From Hemerocallis citrina (Eukaryota > Streptophyta > Magnoliopsida > Asparagales > Asphodelaceae): a stretch of DNA of 64,000 nucleotides. Each line of letters begins with the position of its first letter. The first letter of the stretch is position 1. The position numbers and the translations under genes were made by a program. Positions 45,752 through 57,429 of the stretch are shown piece after piece. A model generated the notes under the pieces. That model saw only the letters and a program-made list of their open reading frames with translations, was not told the origin of the DNA and did no database searches. The stretch is taken from assembly GCA_017893485.1 (NCBI GenBank), contig CM030366.1, forward strand, positions 48,110,283 through 48,174,282, in the 5' to 3' direction.

Positions 45752-48700
45752 CCCTCGATGCTACAACCCTGAGCGCTTCCCACAGTCGCTAGTTGACGGC
45801 CACCGCCTCTTTCCGCACCTCCCGTGCGCCGCCCAGTGCTCCACCCGATCTGCAGCGCGCCTGTCTCCCCTCCGACGATACACAACAAAGGCAGTAGCAT
45901 CAGTGCTGCCGTCATCCTCCGTGGTTGTCGTCACTGCCCCTATTCGTCGTCGAAGTTCTCTCGCCGAGTCCTGCCGTCTACCACCATCCGCCAGTGCAAC
46001 CCTTTGCCATTGCTATTGATCAAAGAGGTTCTTGATCGTTTGAATGAAGGTCGGCCGATCATCACGATCATGATCATCATGTCCCATTGATTTTGATCCT
46101 GGACGTCCGATCATTGTTGATCATCATCATCATCATCAAGCAGTTTCTAGCCATCTGATCTGATCTAATCTTGATCATCATCAGATCTAATCTTGTTCTC
46201 TTGATCTGGACCGTCCGATCATTGTTTGATCATCTTGTTTGAGATCTGCTCGTGATTTTGAATTTGTGCCCGAAAATTTGTTCCCGTTATTCTCGTGCTT
46301 TGCTTCGTTCCATCGTCGACTATAAGGCAAGTAACTTGTATAATTTCTGTTTGCATATACAAGTACTAAATACCGCCTGTAGTGTAGTTGCTTGAAGATA
46401 TATTCTCATGAAAAGCCTTGTTAGACCTTGTCTATATGTGTTGAACCATCCTTAGTTGTCTTATTACACACACGACATGAATTTAGACTTAGATTTTATT
46501 AATCCTTGTTGCATATATGTATATTGGTTTTGATCCATTAGTTGTTGTATGAATCTTGCATGCTTGACGTGTTACTAGTAGTATATCTTGTTGTAGATCT
46601 GTTAAACATCCTATACCATGTTTCTTGGACATCTAGTACACCATATTTTACACTTTGTTATGATTTGGATGTGTTACATATGAGCTAGTTGATTTCATGC
46701 ATGAGGAATACTTCTGTCCTTGCTGTTTCATAGTTACTGTTCAGTATTTTAGACCCTATTAAGGCCAGTATATGAAAATTAATTGTGAATATGAATTATA
46801 GAGAATTTTGTCTACTTTCCAGAATTTCTGACAGATTTAAGTTTCGATTTGTGAGTTGCATGTTATTGCTATTTTACTACAGATGTGTAGAAAATTTCAG
46901 ATTCTATTTTATATGAATTTTGTATGGTTATTTATTTTTATACTGATATTAAAAATAACATTTTGATCCAATATTTTGCTGAGTACAACTAAAATTGACT
47001 AGGATTAACCCCTAATTTTTTTGGATTTAATCGTTGACTTTTATAAACTATTCTATACTTGTAAACAACTACTATACTTGTAGAATTTTCATGATGTTCT
47101 ATAAAAAAAATTAATTTCAACCCGATTCTACTTGTTTATAAAAACTTTGTGAATATGAATTGTAGCCTATTGTATCTATTTTTTCACCCATTTGACGGAT
47201 CTGGATTTCGATTTATATTTTGTAATCTATTGCTATTTTAGTACTGTTGTATCCAGAGTTTTAGATTTACAAAATTACTGTATCTTGCTGCTTTCTGATT
47301 TTATTTGACTATACTAGCTATGTTAGAAAATTATGAAACTTTATTTTCTATTACTAAACATACTAGGAAATACCCCAGATTTTTCTTGGATTTAATCAGT
47401 AAATTTTTATGCCATTTTCCGGTTTATGAATACAAACTTCTAATTTCTGGCTGAACATGTTTTCTGGATACAATTCTGTTTTGAGTTATGTTTTTGTGAA
47501 ATACCATATGACTTATATATATTTGCTGGATTCGGCCGACAGTCTATTTTCCAGATATTCTGACGGATCTAGATTTGCATATTTGTGGCAACGGGAATCT
47601 CAGATTTGGTGCAGTACTGTCTTGCTGTTCTAAACTAGAATTTTTGTTGTCCTAATCTTTTATGAGTTGTCTTTCGCCTGTGCATGTTTATCATCCAACC
47701 TGAACCTGTTACTTATTTATGCCATGTTATTATTGCCCTGTTTTGTGACATGTATATGCCTGTGTGATAATAATAACAAATAACCAAGCCGGGGTTAAGA
47801 GAAAGATCTAGTAGTGTAAAATATAGAACTGTATACTTGGAAGGGGGCCCGTGTTTCCCACCTGATTATCTGTTATCTGTTACCTGTTATATGATTTTGC
47901 ATGATCCTGATTATCTGTTTACCTGGTTCCTGACTACATACTTCCTTATGAGAAGGTGTACTCAGAAGGGGGTCCGTGTTTCCCACCTGTTACCCAACTA
48001 CATACTTCCTTATGAGAGGGTGTACTTGGAGGGGACTGTAGGTCCTACCTGATGCATGATTACCTATTACATGATACCTGCACCTGTACCTGTTTACCTG
48101 ATACCTAAGTACACGGCCCTATAGAATCCACTACGAAATCTAATCGCAAACTTGTTTGAATGTAGCAACCATATGGTAAAAATTTGGAATGCATGAAGTG
48201 CTACCTAGATAGAATAAATACAAGACTTGACATAACATGACATCTGTTATATGCTTACCTGTACATGTTACCTGCGTGCATGATACTTGACATCTGTTAC
48301 ATGTTACCCGTACCCTATCAGCACATTATGTTACTTGATTTTGTTCCTAATTTATGTTAGTCATTCTGTTTTGTTGTCATGTCTATTCCATGCTATGTTT
48401 GCTTCCGCTGTCACTCTATATCTGTTTATCTTTTCATGTACTTGTGCCTGCACTACAAGTGGCCCGTAACTTATATTGACAGGCATTTTGTTTCTCTATC
48501 CTTTTTCCTGCAATTTGTTAAATTACAGATTATGGTGATCAGCTGCCCGATAGAGTAGGTGATCAAAGATTCTAGTTGCTGGAGTTCTTGCTATAATTTA
48601 CTTTCATGCTATTTTTGAATAAATGTATTGCTACTTGGATTATTTGTATTGGACAGTTTGACCCAGGATTTATAACACTTGTTCTAGATCTGGTTTATTT

Positions 48701-48909
48701 GAGATTTATTAAATTTTATTTCAAGTAAATCTTGTTGACTATATTAATTCAGTTATGCATGCGTGGTTGACTATTCTTCTTGTATCTCTCTTGTTTATAC
48801 TTATACTCGTTGCAAAGATCCTGACAGCTTATGAATGGTAAAAGCCATTCACTGGACTTAGTCACGTAGCCGTATTCCGTATCTTCTTTTTAGGAAGAGG
48901 GGCATGACA

Positions 48910-49315
48910 AGGCAATTTTCTTTTCTATCTTACGGCTGGTGATGAGGTGCATGAGGAAGAGTTCTTCGAGCTTATCGAATGAGAAGATGGACCCTATTAA
49001 TAGACAAGAGAACCACTCCCATGCTGAGCCCTTTAGGATTACTGGAAAAGTCTTGCATAGGAGGCAGTCAAATGGTTGTTTAATCGTCATAAGAGTTTTG
49101 AAACTCTTAATGTGGTCTATCGAGTCAGACTCTTCATTGTATAACTCAAAGGCTGAAATTTTGAAGTTGACCAGAATAGGAGCTTTGAAGATTTTTCTGG
49201 AGAAGGGAAGTCAGTTGGGGAGATATGTTCCATCATGTCTTCACTCTTCTTGTTTCAGCAGTGCTAGACGATCTTCCATCTTTTGGAGGCACTGGAGGAC
49301 GACGTTTTCTTGCTC
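48910..49315 (-). pseudogene. Tat gag, central part
   Basis: The minus-strand frame contains HIKSFKTLM and CKTFPVILKGSAWEWF, the characteristic core of Tat Gag (usually AFPTTLKGSARVWF), followed by a decayed LEELFLMHLI. Stops occur near 49230 and 49200. It is broken at 48914/43078 by the solo LTR; removing that LTR restores contiguity with the C-terminal gag part. Confidence 0.8.
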
Positions 49316-49681
49316 TTAGGATCTGGTGGACCCTTGGGACTCCTCATGTAATGGAGGAGTGGAGGGGTGAAGGTTAGTTTGTTGAGTCCTGCTAGGAACG
49401 ATGTTGAGAGCTTGAAGGATCTCATCTTCAAAGTTGCGAAACTCTGCCCTGGTGACGAGTGCTTCTTCCTCTCTACCTCTCATAGGGGCTGGTCGGCTTG
49501 TTTGAATTGGGTTCCTTCTCCTGCGAGGAGGAGTCCTTCTTTGTCCCCTTGGAGAATGGTGGACTTTTTGCCTTTTGGGTGAGAGGGTTCTTCCATGTCT
49601 CTGACTTCGAGGAGAGGGGCCCCTCGTGTCTTCCTGGTGTGCTGGATGAGGGATCTCGTCCATGGATGGCGGTCGGCTCAT
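49316..49681 (-). pseudogene. gag: Tat gag, N-terminal part
   Basis: 121 codons from the Met at 49681 (MSRPPSMDEIP) to a TAA at 49316-49318. Basic, Arg/Pro-rich sequence (RRTPPRRRRNP) followed by a short acidic helix (EFRNFEDEILQAL) is typical of the N-terminal extension of Tat Gag proteins. An in-frame stop lies eight codons upstream, so the start is reasonable. The frame then breaks before the central Gag core at 48910-49315. Confidence 0.65.
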
Positions 49682-51662
49682 GTGGCCTCCGCGGTCAGAC
49701 TCCTACTATCCGAAGATTATGATCTGGCGAAGGTCATGTTGTGCTTAATCCACTGCAGGGTGCACCGAAGAGGGCGTCGAGGTGTAGATCGACCCTCTGT
49801 TCTCACCAATACGTGGCACGTGGTGCTGATTTCTTCGGGAGCTACCCGGTAGAGCCTTTTTGGTGGGAGGCTGGGTAGGCTGTTGGGGCTATTCCGGCTG
49901 AAGTGGATGATCTAGTTGAGAGATAAAAAGGGCGTCCTCATGAGGAGAAGGTGGAGGAAGAGGGTTGGCTCGTCGTTTTGAGGCCGCCACCTTCCCTTTT
50001 CAATTTGGAGGCATGGCTGAAAACTATTTTTACCAGTGAATTTTGGTCAGATCAATTTTTCTGTTCCCAAAGAATGCACCAATCTATTTCTACTTTTTCT
50101 ATGTGGAAGCAAACAGATTTTGTGAATTCTATTTGAAACAATAAAAACAACTGACCTTTCATTTCTCGCTGATATTGACTATTCCAACTAATCTTGACTT
50201 TTGAATCTGACTCGTTTGTACCGTTGGATCTTATCTAGATGGTGACAATTGCTCCGATTGACTTGCAAAAATCTGAAACACCCGGGTTCACCTCGGTGAT
50301 AGACCCTCCGATGCTCAAGTCAGATTTCACAATATATATGAGAGCTTTTAGTGACAAAATACTGATTACTTGGTTCTTGTGGTGGTCATGGTGTATTTAT
50401 AGTCGCTTAGGAGACTAGTTTCAAGATACTGATTTATCTTTACTTCTCGATTTTGATAGAGTTGATTATTCTCTTTTTCATGAAGAGATAGAAGCAGTTG
50501 TGGAGATAGAGTTAAAACTCCTCTTGATAAGAGATATGGTTTTTGAACCATATCTTCTGAATAATTATGAGTTTAAACTCATATTTAAATAATCATGGAC
50601 TCATTCAAGTTCTGCTGTTATGACAACCCAGTTAGACAAACCCATTTTGGGTTGTTGGGCTTGAAGGAGGCCCAACTCCCATTTATAGACCCGTTTCTGA
50701 TGGACTTTACCGTTTGACCTCTAAGAGATTTAAGATTTTTGCCTGATTTGAAAGGTCCCAATTTGGTTCCATTTTTATCCATATCACTAGGTGTAAATAA
50801 ACTGGTGAAATTTGAAGTTTAACTGGATAAGAACTTGTACAGACTGGTTGAATAAACGAAGACAAAATTTTATGTTGGGCTAAAAAATTAAGAAACATAA
50901 CCATACTATATTAGAGTTTGGCTCGTGTTTGGTTAGAACTAAAAGAGGCTCTGCTCATTTAATATGGATTGAAGTCAGTTTATTTAGACTCGTCTAGGCT
51001 AGCTTGTTTTGCTGGGCTCATTTCGGAATCACATATGTCAAGAATTGTTTCGTTGAAGAGGGAAGTCATTTCCCGATTACTATATATGTTTGAGGTTATT
51101 TGAGTATAATCTTGTAGCTTGATCACAAGTGATTTAGCATAGTGATGCCTCCTTCTCCTAATCAAAACTAGCAGGGAATCAAGCCTTAAATGAGATCTAA
51201 CGAGGCATTAACCCGAGCGCTAGAGCTCTAAACAAAAAAGCAATCCATGTCTAGTGTTAAGATGCGTACCTAAAGGTGGGTAGCACTTTGGTGAGGTTTA
51301 TGAGTGGATGGGTGAGTTGGGGTGCCTTCTCCTAGAACTTGCACAAGTACAAGAAAAAGCAAGGTTAGGGAATAGATCGGGGTTCCGACCGATCGCCGTC
51401 CGATGCTTAAGTAAGCCCTGGAAGGAGGAAGAACATGGGTGGAGCTAGGTTACGAATTGAAGATTATCTTACTTAGAACACCAAAGTGGGGTATATAAAG
51501 GATAAGGGTAGGGTTAATTCACCATTAGATGTATAATAAGTGTACTTCCTATGATTAAGTCATGTGTAAAGTATACAGGTGGTTCTAACCAAGGAGCAAG
51601 AAGCAGCTAAAGTGGGCCTAAGCTTATTTGTCTTGGCATGGGCAAGTGAGCTTGGGCCACAC
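49682..51662 (-). other. Probable Tat leader and 5' LTR
   Basis: No gene. Directly upstream of Tat gag. Two stretches, near 50303 (CCTCCGATGCTCAAGTCAG) and near 51389 (CGTCCGATGCTTAAGTAAG), resemble the repeated CCGATGC-TAAGT phrase seen in plant Tat LTRs. I cannot place the TG/CA ends or a PBS, so LTR limits are open. Confidence 0.35.
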
Positions 51663-54600
51663 TGTAACGCCCTAGATTTTCATTTATGAGATTTTGCGAT
51701 TTTACGTGTTTTGCACGTATAATTTCATTTGTATAATTTTTCGTATAAAAATATTTCTTATATAGTATTTGTTCCCCTTTATTTTCCAAAATTTATTTCC
51801 TTTAAAAGCCTAATCAAAATATAAGCCTAATTGTTTCTTTTAAGCCCACTCTATTAATTAATTAATTTAATTATTTTAGGCCCATGGTTAAATTGGCCCA
51901 TTGGTGAGCCCATTTAACTTAATTCTCTTTTAAAATGGTCTAACTTGTAGTGTAGACTCTTTTTATGGACAATTAATTTTGTCACATGAACAAATTTGTA
52001 AATGGGGGCCACTAGGTGGCACGTGCATGCAATGGAGTGTGCATTGCACACCCTTTTTCACCCATGGCCGGATTGGATAGGAGAGAGTGGGAGAGATGGA
52101 AGTGGTGGAAAGGTGGTTGTTCATCATGGGTAGTTTCTATAACTCCCTAGTGCATCTAGACCCTTAATCTCTAACCATTTGATCTAATCCTAGCTCTCCA
52201 TTCACCCTAAAAATTTGTATAAACACCCCCCCCTCCCCCCCCTCCCCCCCCCCCCCCCCCCCACACTAGTTCTCCTTACACCTAAAGATTAAAAAAAAAA
52301 CAGAGAGAGAAAATGATACAAGTAGTAAGACAAAAGGTTGAGGAGTTGTGAGTTGAAAAGAGTGAGTGTTTTTGTGTGAGTGCTTCAACCAAGGAGAGGA
52401 AGCCGGACTGCAAATAGGGGAGGCTCGGGTTGCTTGCTCAATAGGAGGAGAAGGCTTCACTCGTTCGTTGTAGGAGATCTCTAGGAGTTTATTTGGTTTT
52501 TCTCTCCATTTAAGGTGGGTGGTTCTCTTAAATGTCTAATTAGACATCATGCTAGGATTTGGTAGCATGTGGTTGACAAATTAAGAAAAAACTCTAACTA
52601 TTTTAACCATGCGTTATGAAAATGAGACAAATTGCTATTAGTTTCAATGTATGTTAAAAGAGTGTTAAATTGATTGAAAAAATTATGATTGTTAATGTAG
52701 AGTTAACCATGCTACCATGCTCTATTTGTTTATTATGTGCTAAATAAAGAATACATGCTTGTTTGTTGAATAATTGAAGAAAGAACTATGAAAATATGTG
52801 ATTTAGATTATTGAGTTGTTAATTGGCATGAAAAATGAAATTTATTAATGAGATAATTGTACAAGGTTAATAAAAATATTATATGTGACCTAGGAAAATT
52901 TTAAGTGTAATTTATAAGGAGAATATGTTTATTTTTCCCTAAATTCGAAAATTGAAAGAACCAAATGAAGTAGGGTGCAAATTATGTGTTTTGTATCAAA
53001 AATCAAATTTCAATCTACTGAAATGCTGTACTGAGATGAAAAATAAAATCTGGAGTATTTGAATAAATTTAGAGAAGAAGAGAAATAAAAAACATTCGTT
53101 TTTGTAAAAATTTGAAAAGAACAGAGACCTAGATTATAAACCTCGTAGTCTAAAAACATATCAGATTTGTCACTTGGCCATATTAGGTAGCCGGTGCATT
53201 TGGGTTCGGTTACTGTAGCCGCGGGTTGGGCTTGGTGGTCTTGGGTTCGAAACTTGGCATGAGCCTTTTGTTTTTCCCCTTTTTTTCAAAAAATTCGAAA
53301 CCCGAGATACACTATATCTTAAATAAACCCCATTCCCTATTGCTGTGCACCTAGGCTTCTCTGGCTTTCGGTGGCGGTTGGTAACCCTGTGGTAGTGAGT
53401 TCGATTCCTGGCTTCGGCAGGAATTAAACTTTTGATTTATTTTTGGGTTTTAAAATTGATTTGTGGCTTATAAAAACTTGGACAAAAATACTATAATTAT
53501 TCTAAAATTATGTGGACTTAAAGAAAAATATTTGGGCATGATTTGACTAAAGTAAAGGTGGTTTAGAAGCAAAGAATTAAGTAGATTTACATGAAGTTGA
53601 CATTTGTATAAATATGAAAATTAGTTATTTTCATCATGCTAAGTTATAAAAGGAAGTTTTGAATGAAAAATTTAAGTGTGTTATTCATGGGCTTTACTTA
53701 CTAAGTTGAATATTGTATATGAGTGAAAATACGACTTTATCATATATGAGTGAAAAATACGATATTATATTTAGATACTGGACATATAGGGGAATAGCCC
53801 GGATTTTTCGTGGATTTATTTAATGTGTTTTCATGTTGTTTTCCTGTTCTTGATTTCGTTTTCCTGATTTCTTGCTGAACCTAATTTCTGTATACAAATC
53901 AGTTTTGAGTTATGATTTTTTGAAATACTATATGGCTTTTTTATACTCTATGGATTCGTGTGGGAGTCTATTTTCCAGATCCTTTGACAGATCCAGATTT
54001 GGATGTTTATAATACTAGGAATCACTATTTTACTACAGTACGGTCTTGCTCTCCTGAACTTGAGATTTGCCTACTTGATTCTTTTATGAGATATCTTGCA
54101 CACGTACATGTTTATCTTGCATCTTGAACTTGCCACATAATCATGCCATGATGTACTTGATATATTTTGCACACCGACATGCTTGTTTGACTTAATAATA
54201 AATAACTAAGCCGGGATTAAGGGAAAGATCTAGTAGTGGATAGTGCAGAAACGTGTACTCGGAAGAACCTAGTGGTTATTGGAGATTGTTTACATGTGGA
54301 GCTTGACACGATATACATGACACGTACACATGATACTGGAGCTTGTTTGGGTTTTGGAGCTTGTTTACATGATACATGATTACATGATACTTAGATCTTG
54401 TCCCTGAGTGCACTGCCCTGTATGGTATCCTATGAAATATAAAGCAAAACTGTTTGTTGTAGCAACCATGTAGTAAAAACTGGGATGCATGAAGTGCTAC
54501 CTAGATAGTAATAACTACAAGACTTAGACTTGACACTTGAACATGATACATGCTTACATGATACTTGAACATGATACATGCCTACTTGACACTTGGCTAC

Positions 54601-55256
54601 ATGATACATGAGATTTGATACTTGATACATGCTACATGATTACATGATTCTTGACACTTGTTTACTTGACACTCGACACATGCTATTATATTTTCTCATC
54701 TTGTCATGCTATGATTTATATCCTGTATTCATGATTATACCATGCTAGGTTTGTTACTTAGATTTTCTTATCCCATGTACTGTATCCTACATTATAAGTG
54801 GTCCGTAACTTGCAATTGACGGGTACTTGTTTTTCTTCTTCCTTCTCCTGCAAATTTACTAATTGCAGATCAGGATGGTCGACTGCCAGATGGTATTGGT
54901 GAGACGATGTACTAGTACTGAATTTTCATGCTTTATTTGTTATTATTACTTGTTGCTTGAACTTGAATAAGATGTACTTGATTACTTGGATATTTATCTT
55001 GTATTTGGGCGATGATACCCAGAATATTTGACTTGTTCAGAATTTGATTATTTGAGATTATTGTATTTGGTTTCAAGTAATTTCTGTTGGTATCATGTTC
55101 AAATTATGCATGCCTGGTTGTATCTTTTGCTTCTGACTATGATTATCTTGTGAAATATTGTAAAGATTCCTAAACAGCTTATGGATGTTGAAAATTATTC
55201 GCTGGGCTTTTGTCTTGTATCCGTATTCGTATTCTTTTGGAAAGCGGGATGTGACA
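51663..55256 (+). mobile_element. Mosaic LTR G (B-type ends, different 5' half)
   Basis: Starts TGTAACGCCC (51663) and ends GGATGTGACA (55256). From about 53770 to the end it tracks LTR B: a GGATTTATTTAAT segment, AAGCCGGGATTAAGG, TAC(A/T)TG tract 54290-54680, and GTAGTAAAAACTGGGATGCATG. The first 2.1 kb does not match the other B-type copies. The flanks (CACAC and AAATT) do not form a duplication. It may be a recombinant of two LTRs or an LTR whose partner is deleted. TATAAA lies at 52218-52223. Confidence 0.55.
52217..52262 (+). promoter_or_regulatory. TATA box followed by a poly-C tract
   Basis: GTATAAACA (TATAAA 52218-52223) runs straight into a 38-base C tract broken only by two T residues (52225-52262). 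The other B-type LTRs have shorter C-runs or G-runs downstream of their TATA boxes. Confidence 0.5.
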
Positions 55257-57311
55257 AAATTAAATCTATTCTAAGTGTAACATTGTAGGTCATGATCATG
55301 AAAATCTAATGCTCAAACAAATGCACACAATGCTCTTTTTCTAATGCATGCTTGTTTGGAATTATAGATCACCCATACAACATAGGTTCTGAATGTAAGC
55401 TTCTAACGTTTCTCCTCATTTCATGGTTTAATCCCTCGCTATGCAAAACTTTTATCAGTGAAAAAAATTCAAGATTTAGGCATCCAGTATGTATTAGCTC
55501 TCTCCCCGGAATACTGGAGATCAATCTTTATCCGCAGATCATTCTCGTGACAATTTCATCTTTCGTCCCAAAATTCTGGAGAATTTCTCGCTTTGCAAGT
55601 CACCCTGAAGCCCTCATCACACAAACGTCTCATGAATATCGCTCTCATCGTAGATTACTAGAGATCAATCTCACTATGCAGATCATCCTGGAGTCTATTT
55701 CATCAATCGTCCCTGAATACTTTGGATTATCGCACTTCGTGGATCATCCTGGAGCCCTCTTCTCACGTTTGCTCTTGCTTCATCACAACTCCTTTCTAGT
55801 GGATGTCCTTACAGTCAAATATAAATAACTACCGCCTAAAGCTAGCATCACCCTACTGGCCCAAACCCAACAACAATAGGAATATTAGCCCATCCTGGCT
55901 TATTCCCACTTCTATGGATCACAACCTGTCGGCACCCTGGGTCTTGCTCAGCCTCTAGAACCCCACACAATTAGGATGTTACTCCAAGATACACTCTAGG
56001 GTTTCCTACAACAACTCTAACTTGCTAGTGTAACAAAAAAACTAGAAGTTCTAACGATTAAGAATTTCTAAGTTGAAACATAATTAGGTAGATTCACAAC
56101 TAGTAAATCTCATATAATTCTTCATCTCACACCCTATTAATCTCACTTCTAAATCTCGATCTATCTTCCAAATATTAATAGATTCTATTTTCAGATTTTA
56201 ATTATTAATAACAACTCATGTTTATCAACTATTAAAATTAAAAAGTGAGCTAGACTATACTAGTTCTAGGTTGAACAAACTAACCACTTCTCAACTCAAA
56301 CCTAGGTCTAACCTGACCCGACTTAACTTAAAACCGATCCTAATCAAAACCCCAAACTCAAACTCCATTAAAACCAAACCCAACCCCACCTGAAACCCGA
56401 CCCAAGCTCCACCTTAGACCCGACCTGAATCCCCTCTCAAACCTTATCCTCTTTGGATCCAAACCCGAATCCAAACAAGGCTCAAACCCGATCAAAAACC
56501 CTAAACACCAAGTATCAACGCCAAAAAATGAGATTTAACACCTAAGAATGTTTATTTTATGTATTTAACAATCACTAAATCTTCATGTTATTACCATACC
56601 AAAAACACAAGTCTACAATCATCAATGGTATGAAATCTAGAATTGAAAGATGAGTTACTGCATGATATGAATTCTTAACAACACATATATATGTATTAAT
56701 GAACGAAACAAACGTAACTAGATCTTCTTGTCTATTTTAATCATTCAATACACATCAAGAACATACAAACAATATTTATTATGCATCTATAAATATCATC
56801 TCAATAGTTAGAACAAGTGTTTACTTGCTCTCTTCATGACAACAACTAGCATGCTACAATGAAATAACAATAACAAATAATCAAGAGAAGAGAAATACGC
56901 TCACATCTTCTAATGTCGGATTCTATATCAATTGCCTCCAAAAGTCCTTCCAAAATTCTAAACAAACTCAAAAGAAAAGCAACCAAAAGTGAGAGAGGGA
57001 CTCTCTCCCTCTCTCTCCCTCTCTTTATATTGGCCAGCCAACCCTATTATGGTTAGGGTTTTGGCCTCTTTTGTGTTGGGCTGGGTTTTATTTGTTCGTA
57101 GGCTCAAATAGTAATCTCTTATTATTAATAATAATTATAATTAATATTAATAGCCCACTAAAAAATCCTCCCATCAATATTAATAAATAAATAAAATAAT
57201 AATAAATGTGCTACTAACACATTGCAACGCATGTGTGTTGCACGTACTAACTTGTTGGCAAAAATAATAATAATAAAATTTTATTTTATTTTATTTTTGC
57301 GGGATATTACA
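55257..57311 (-). mobile_element. 3' LTR remnant of a second chromovirus (D-related)
   Basis: In element sense the LTR begins TGTAATATCCCGC at 57311, directly after a PPT. Towards 55257 it contains a CTAATGCATGC / AATCCCTCGC arrangement like LTR D, so it is a distant relative of that family. The lower limit is uncertain because it meets LTR G without a duplication. 55490-55790 holds a two-copy repeat of ~144 bp. Short ORFs are not convincing. Confidence 0.5.
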
Positions 57312-57332
57312 TTACACCCTCCTTATAATAGT
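57312..57332 (-). other. PPT of the second chromovirus
   Basis: On the minus strand TATTATAAGGAGGGTGTAA directly precedes TGTAATATCCCGC. The purine run AAGGAGGG in this place is the classic chromovirus PPT. Confidence 0.75.
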
Positions 57333-57429
57333 TCTGTCATCAGAACCACTCTTAGTAAGGGGAAAAAAGAAAATACATAACTTACACAACTGCAAGGGAA
57401 AAATCGTTCCCCATTCGGTCTTCAGACTC

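Larger units (their letters stand above)
43083..48909 (+). mobile_element. Solo LTR (B-type) inside Tat gag, TSD AGGCA
   Basis: Starts TGTAACCCCTG (43083), ends GGGGCATGACA (48909), with AGGCA at 43078-43082 and 48910-48914. Without the nested Sirevirus remnant it is about 4.2 kb. Part order: ATT microsatellite, TATTTAAA (43801), AAACCTAACCCTAA leader start, GC-rich block (43930-44128, resuming 45757-46010), AGGCAAGT (46325-46332), long AT-rich body, TACCTG-type degenerate tract (47830-48310), end. It is a direct repeat of LTR B at 8545. Confidence 0.92.
36839..51662 (-). mobile_element. Decayed Tat-lineage Ty3/gypsy element (approximate limits)
   Basis: Order on the minus strand: possible 5' LTR and leader (49682-51662), gag, protease, RT, RNase H, archaeal-type RNase H, integrase ending 38541, a 110-bp tandem repeat, then an antisense ORF. 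The protease-RT-RH-aRH-IN order and the second RNase H identify Tat. No terminal repeats or target duplication could be defined. The 3' LTR is not recognised and may lie below 30062. Nested inside: LTR 43083-48909 and its Sirevirus remnant; LTR 30352-36838 if the antisense ORF belongs to the element. Confidence 0.6.

Noticed and set aside
53380..53440. A tRNA gene
   Set aside because: Only a T-arm-like segment is convincing; no full cloverleaf or anticodon arm could be drawn.
55352..55828. 158-codon plus-strand ORF
   Set aside because: Built from a two-copy ~144-bp repeat inside an LTR remnant; it opposes the element's sense and has no known domain.
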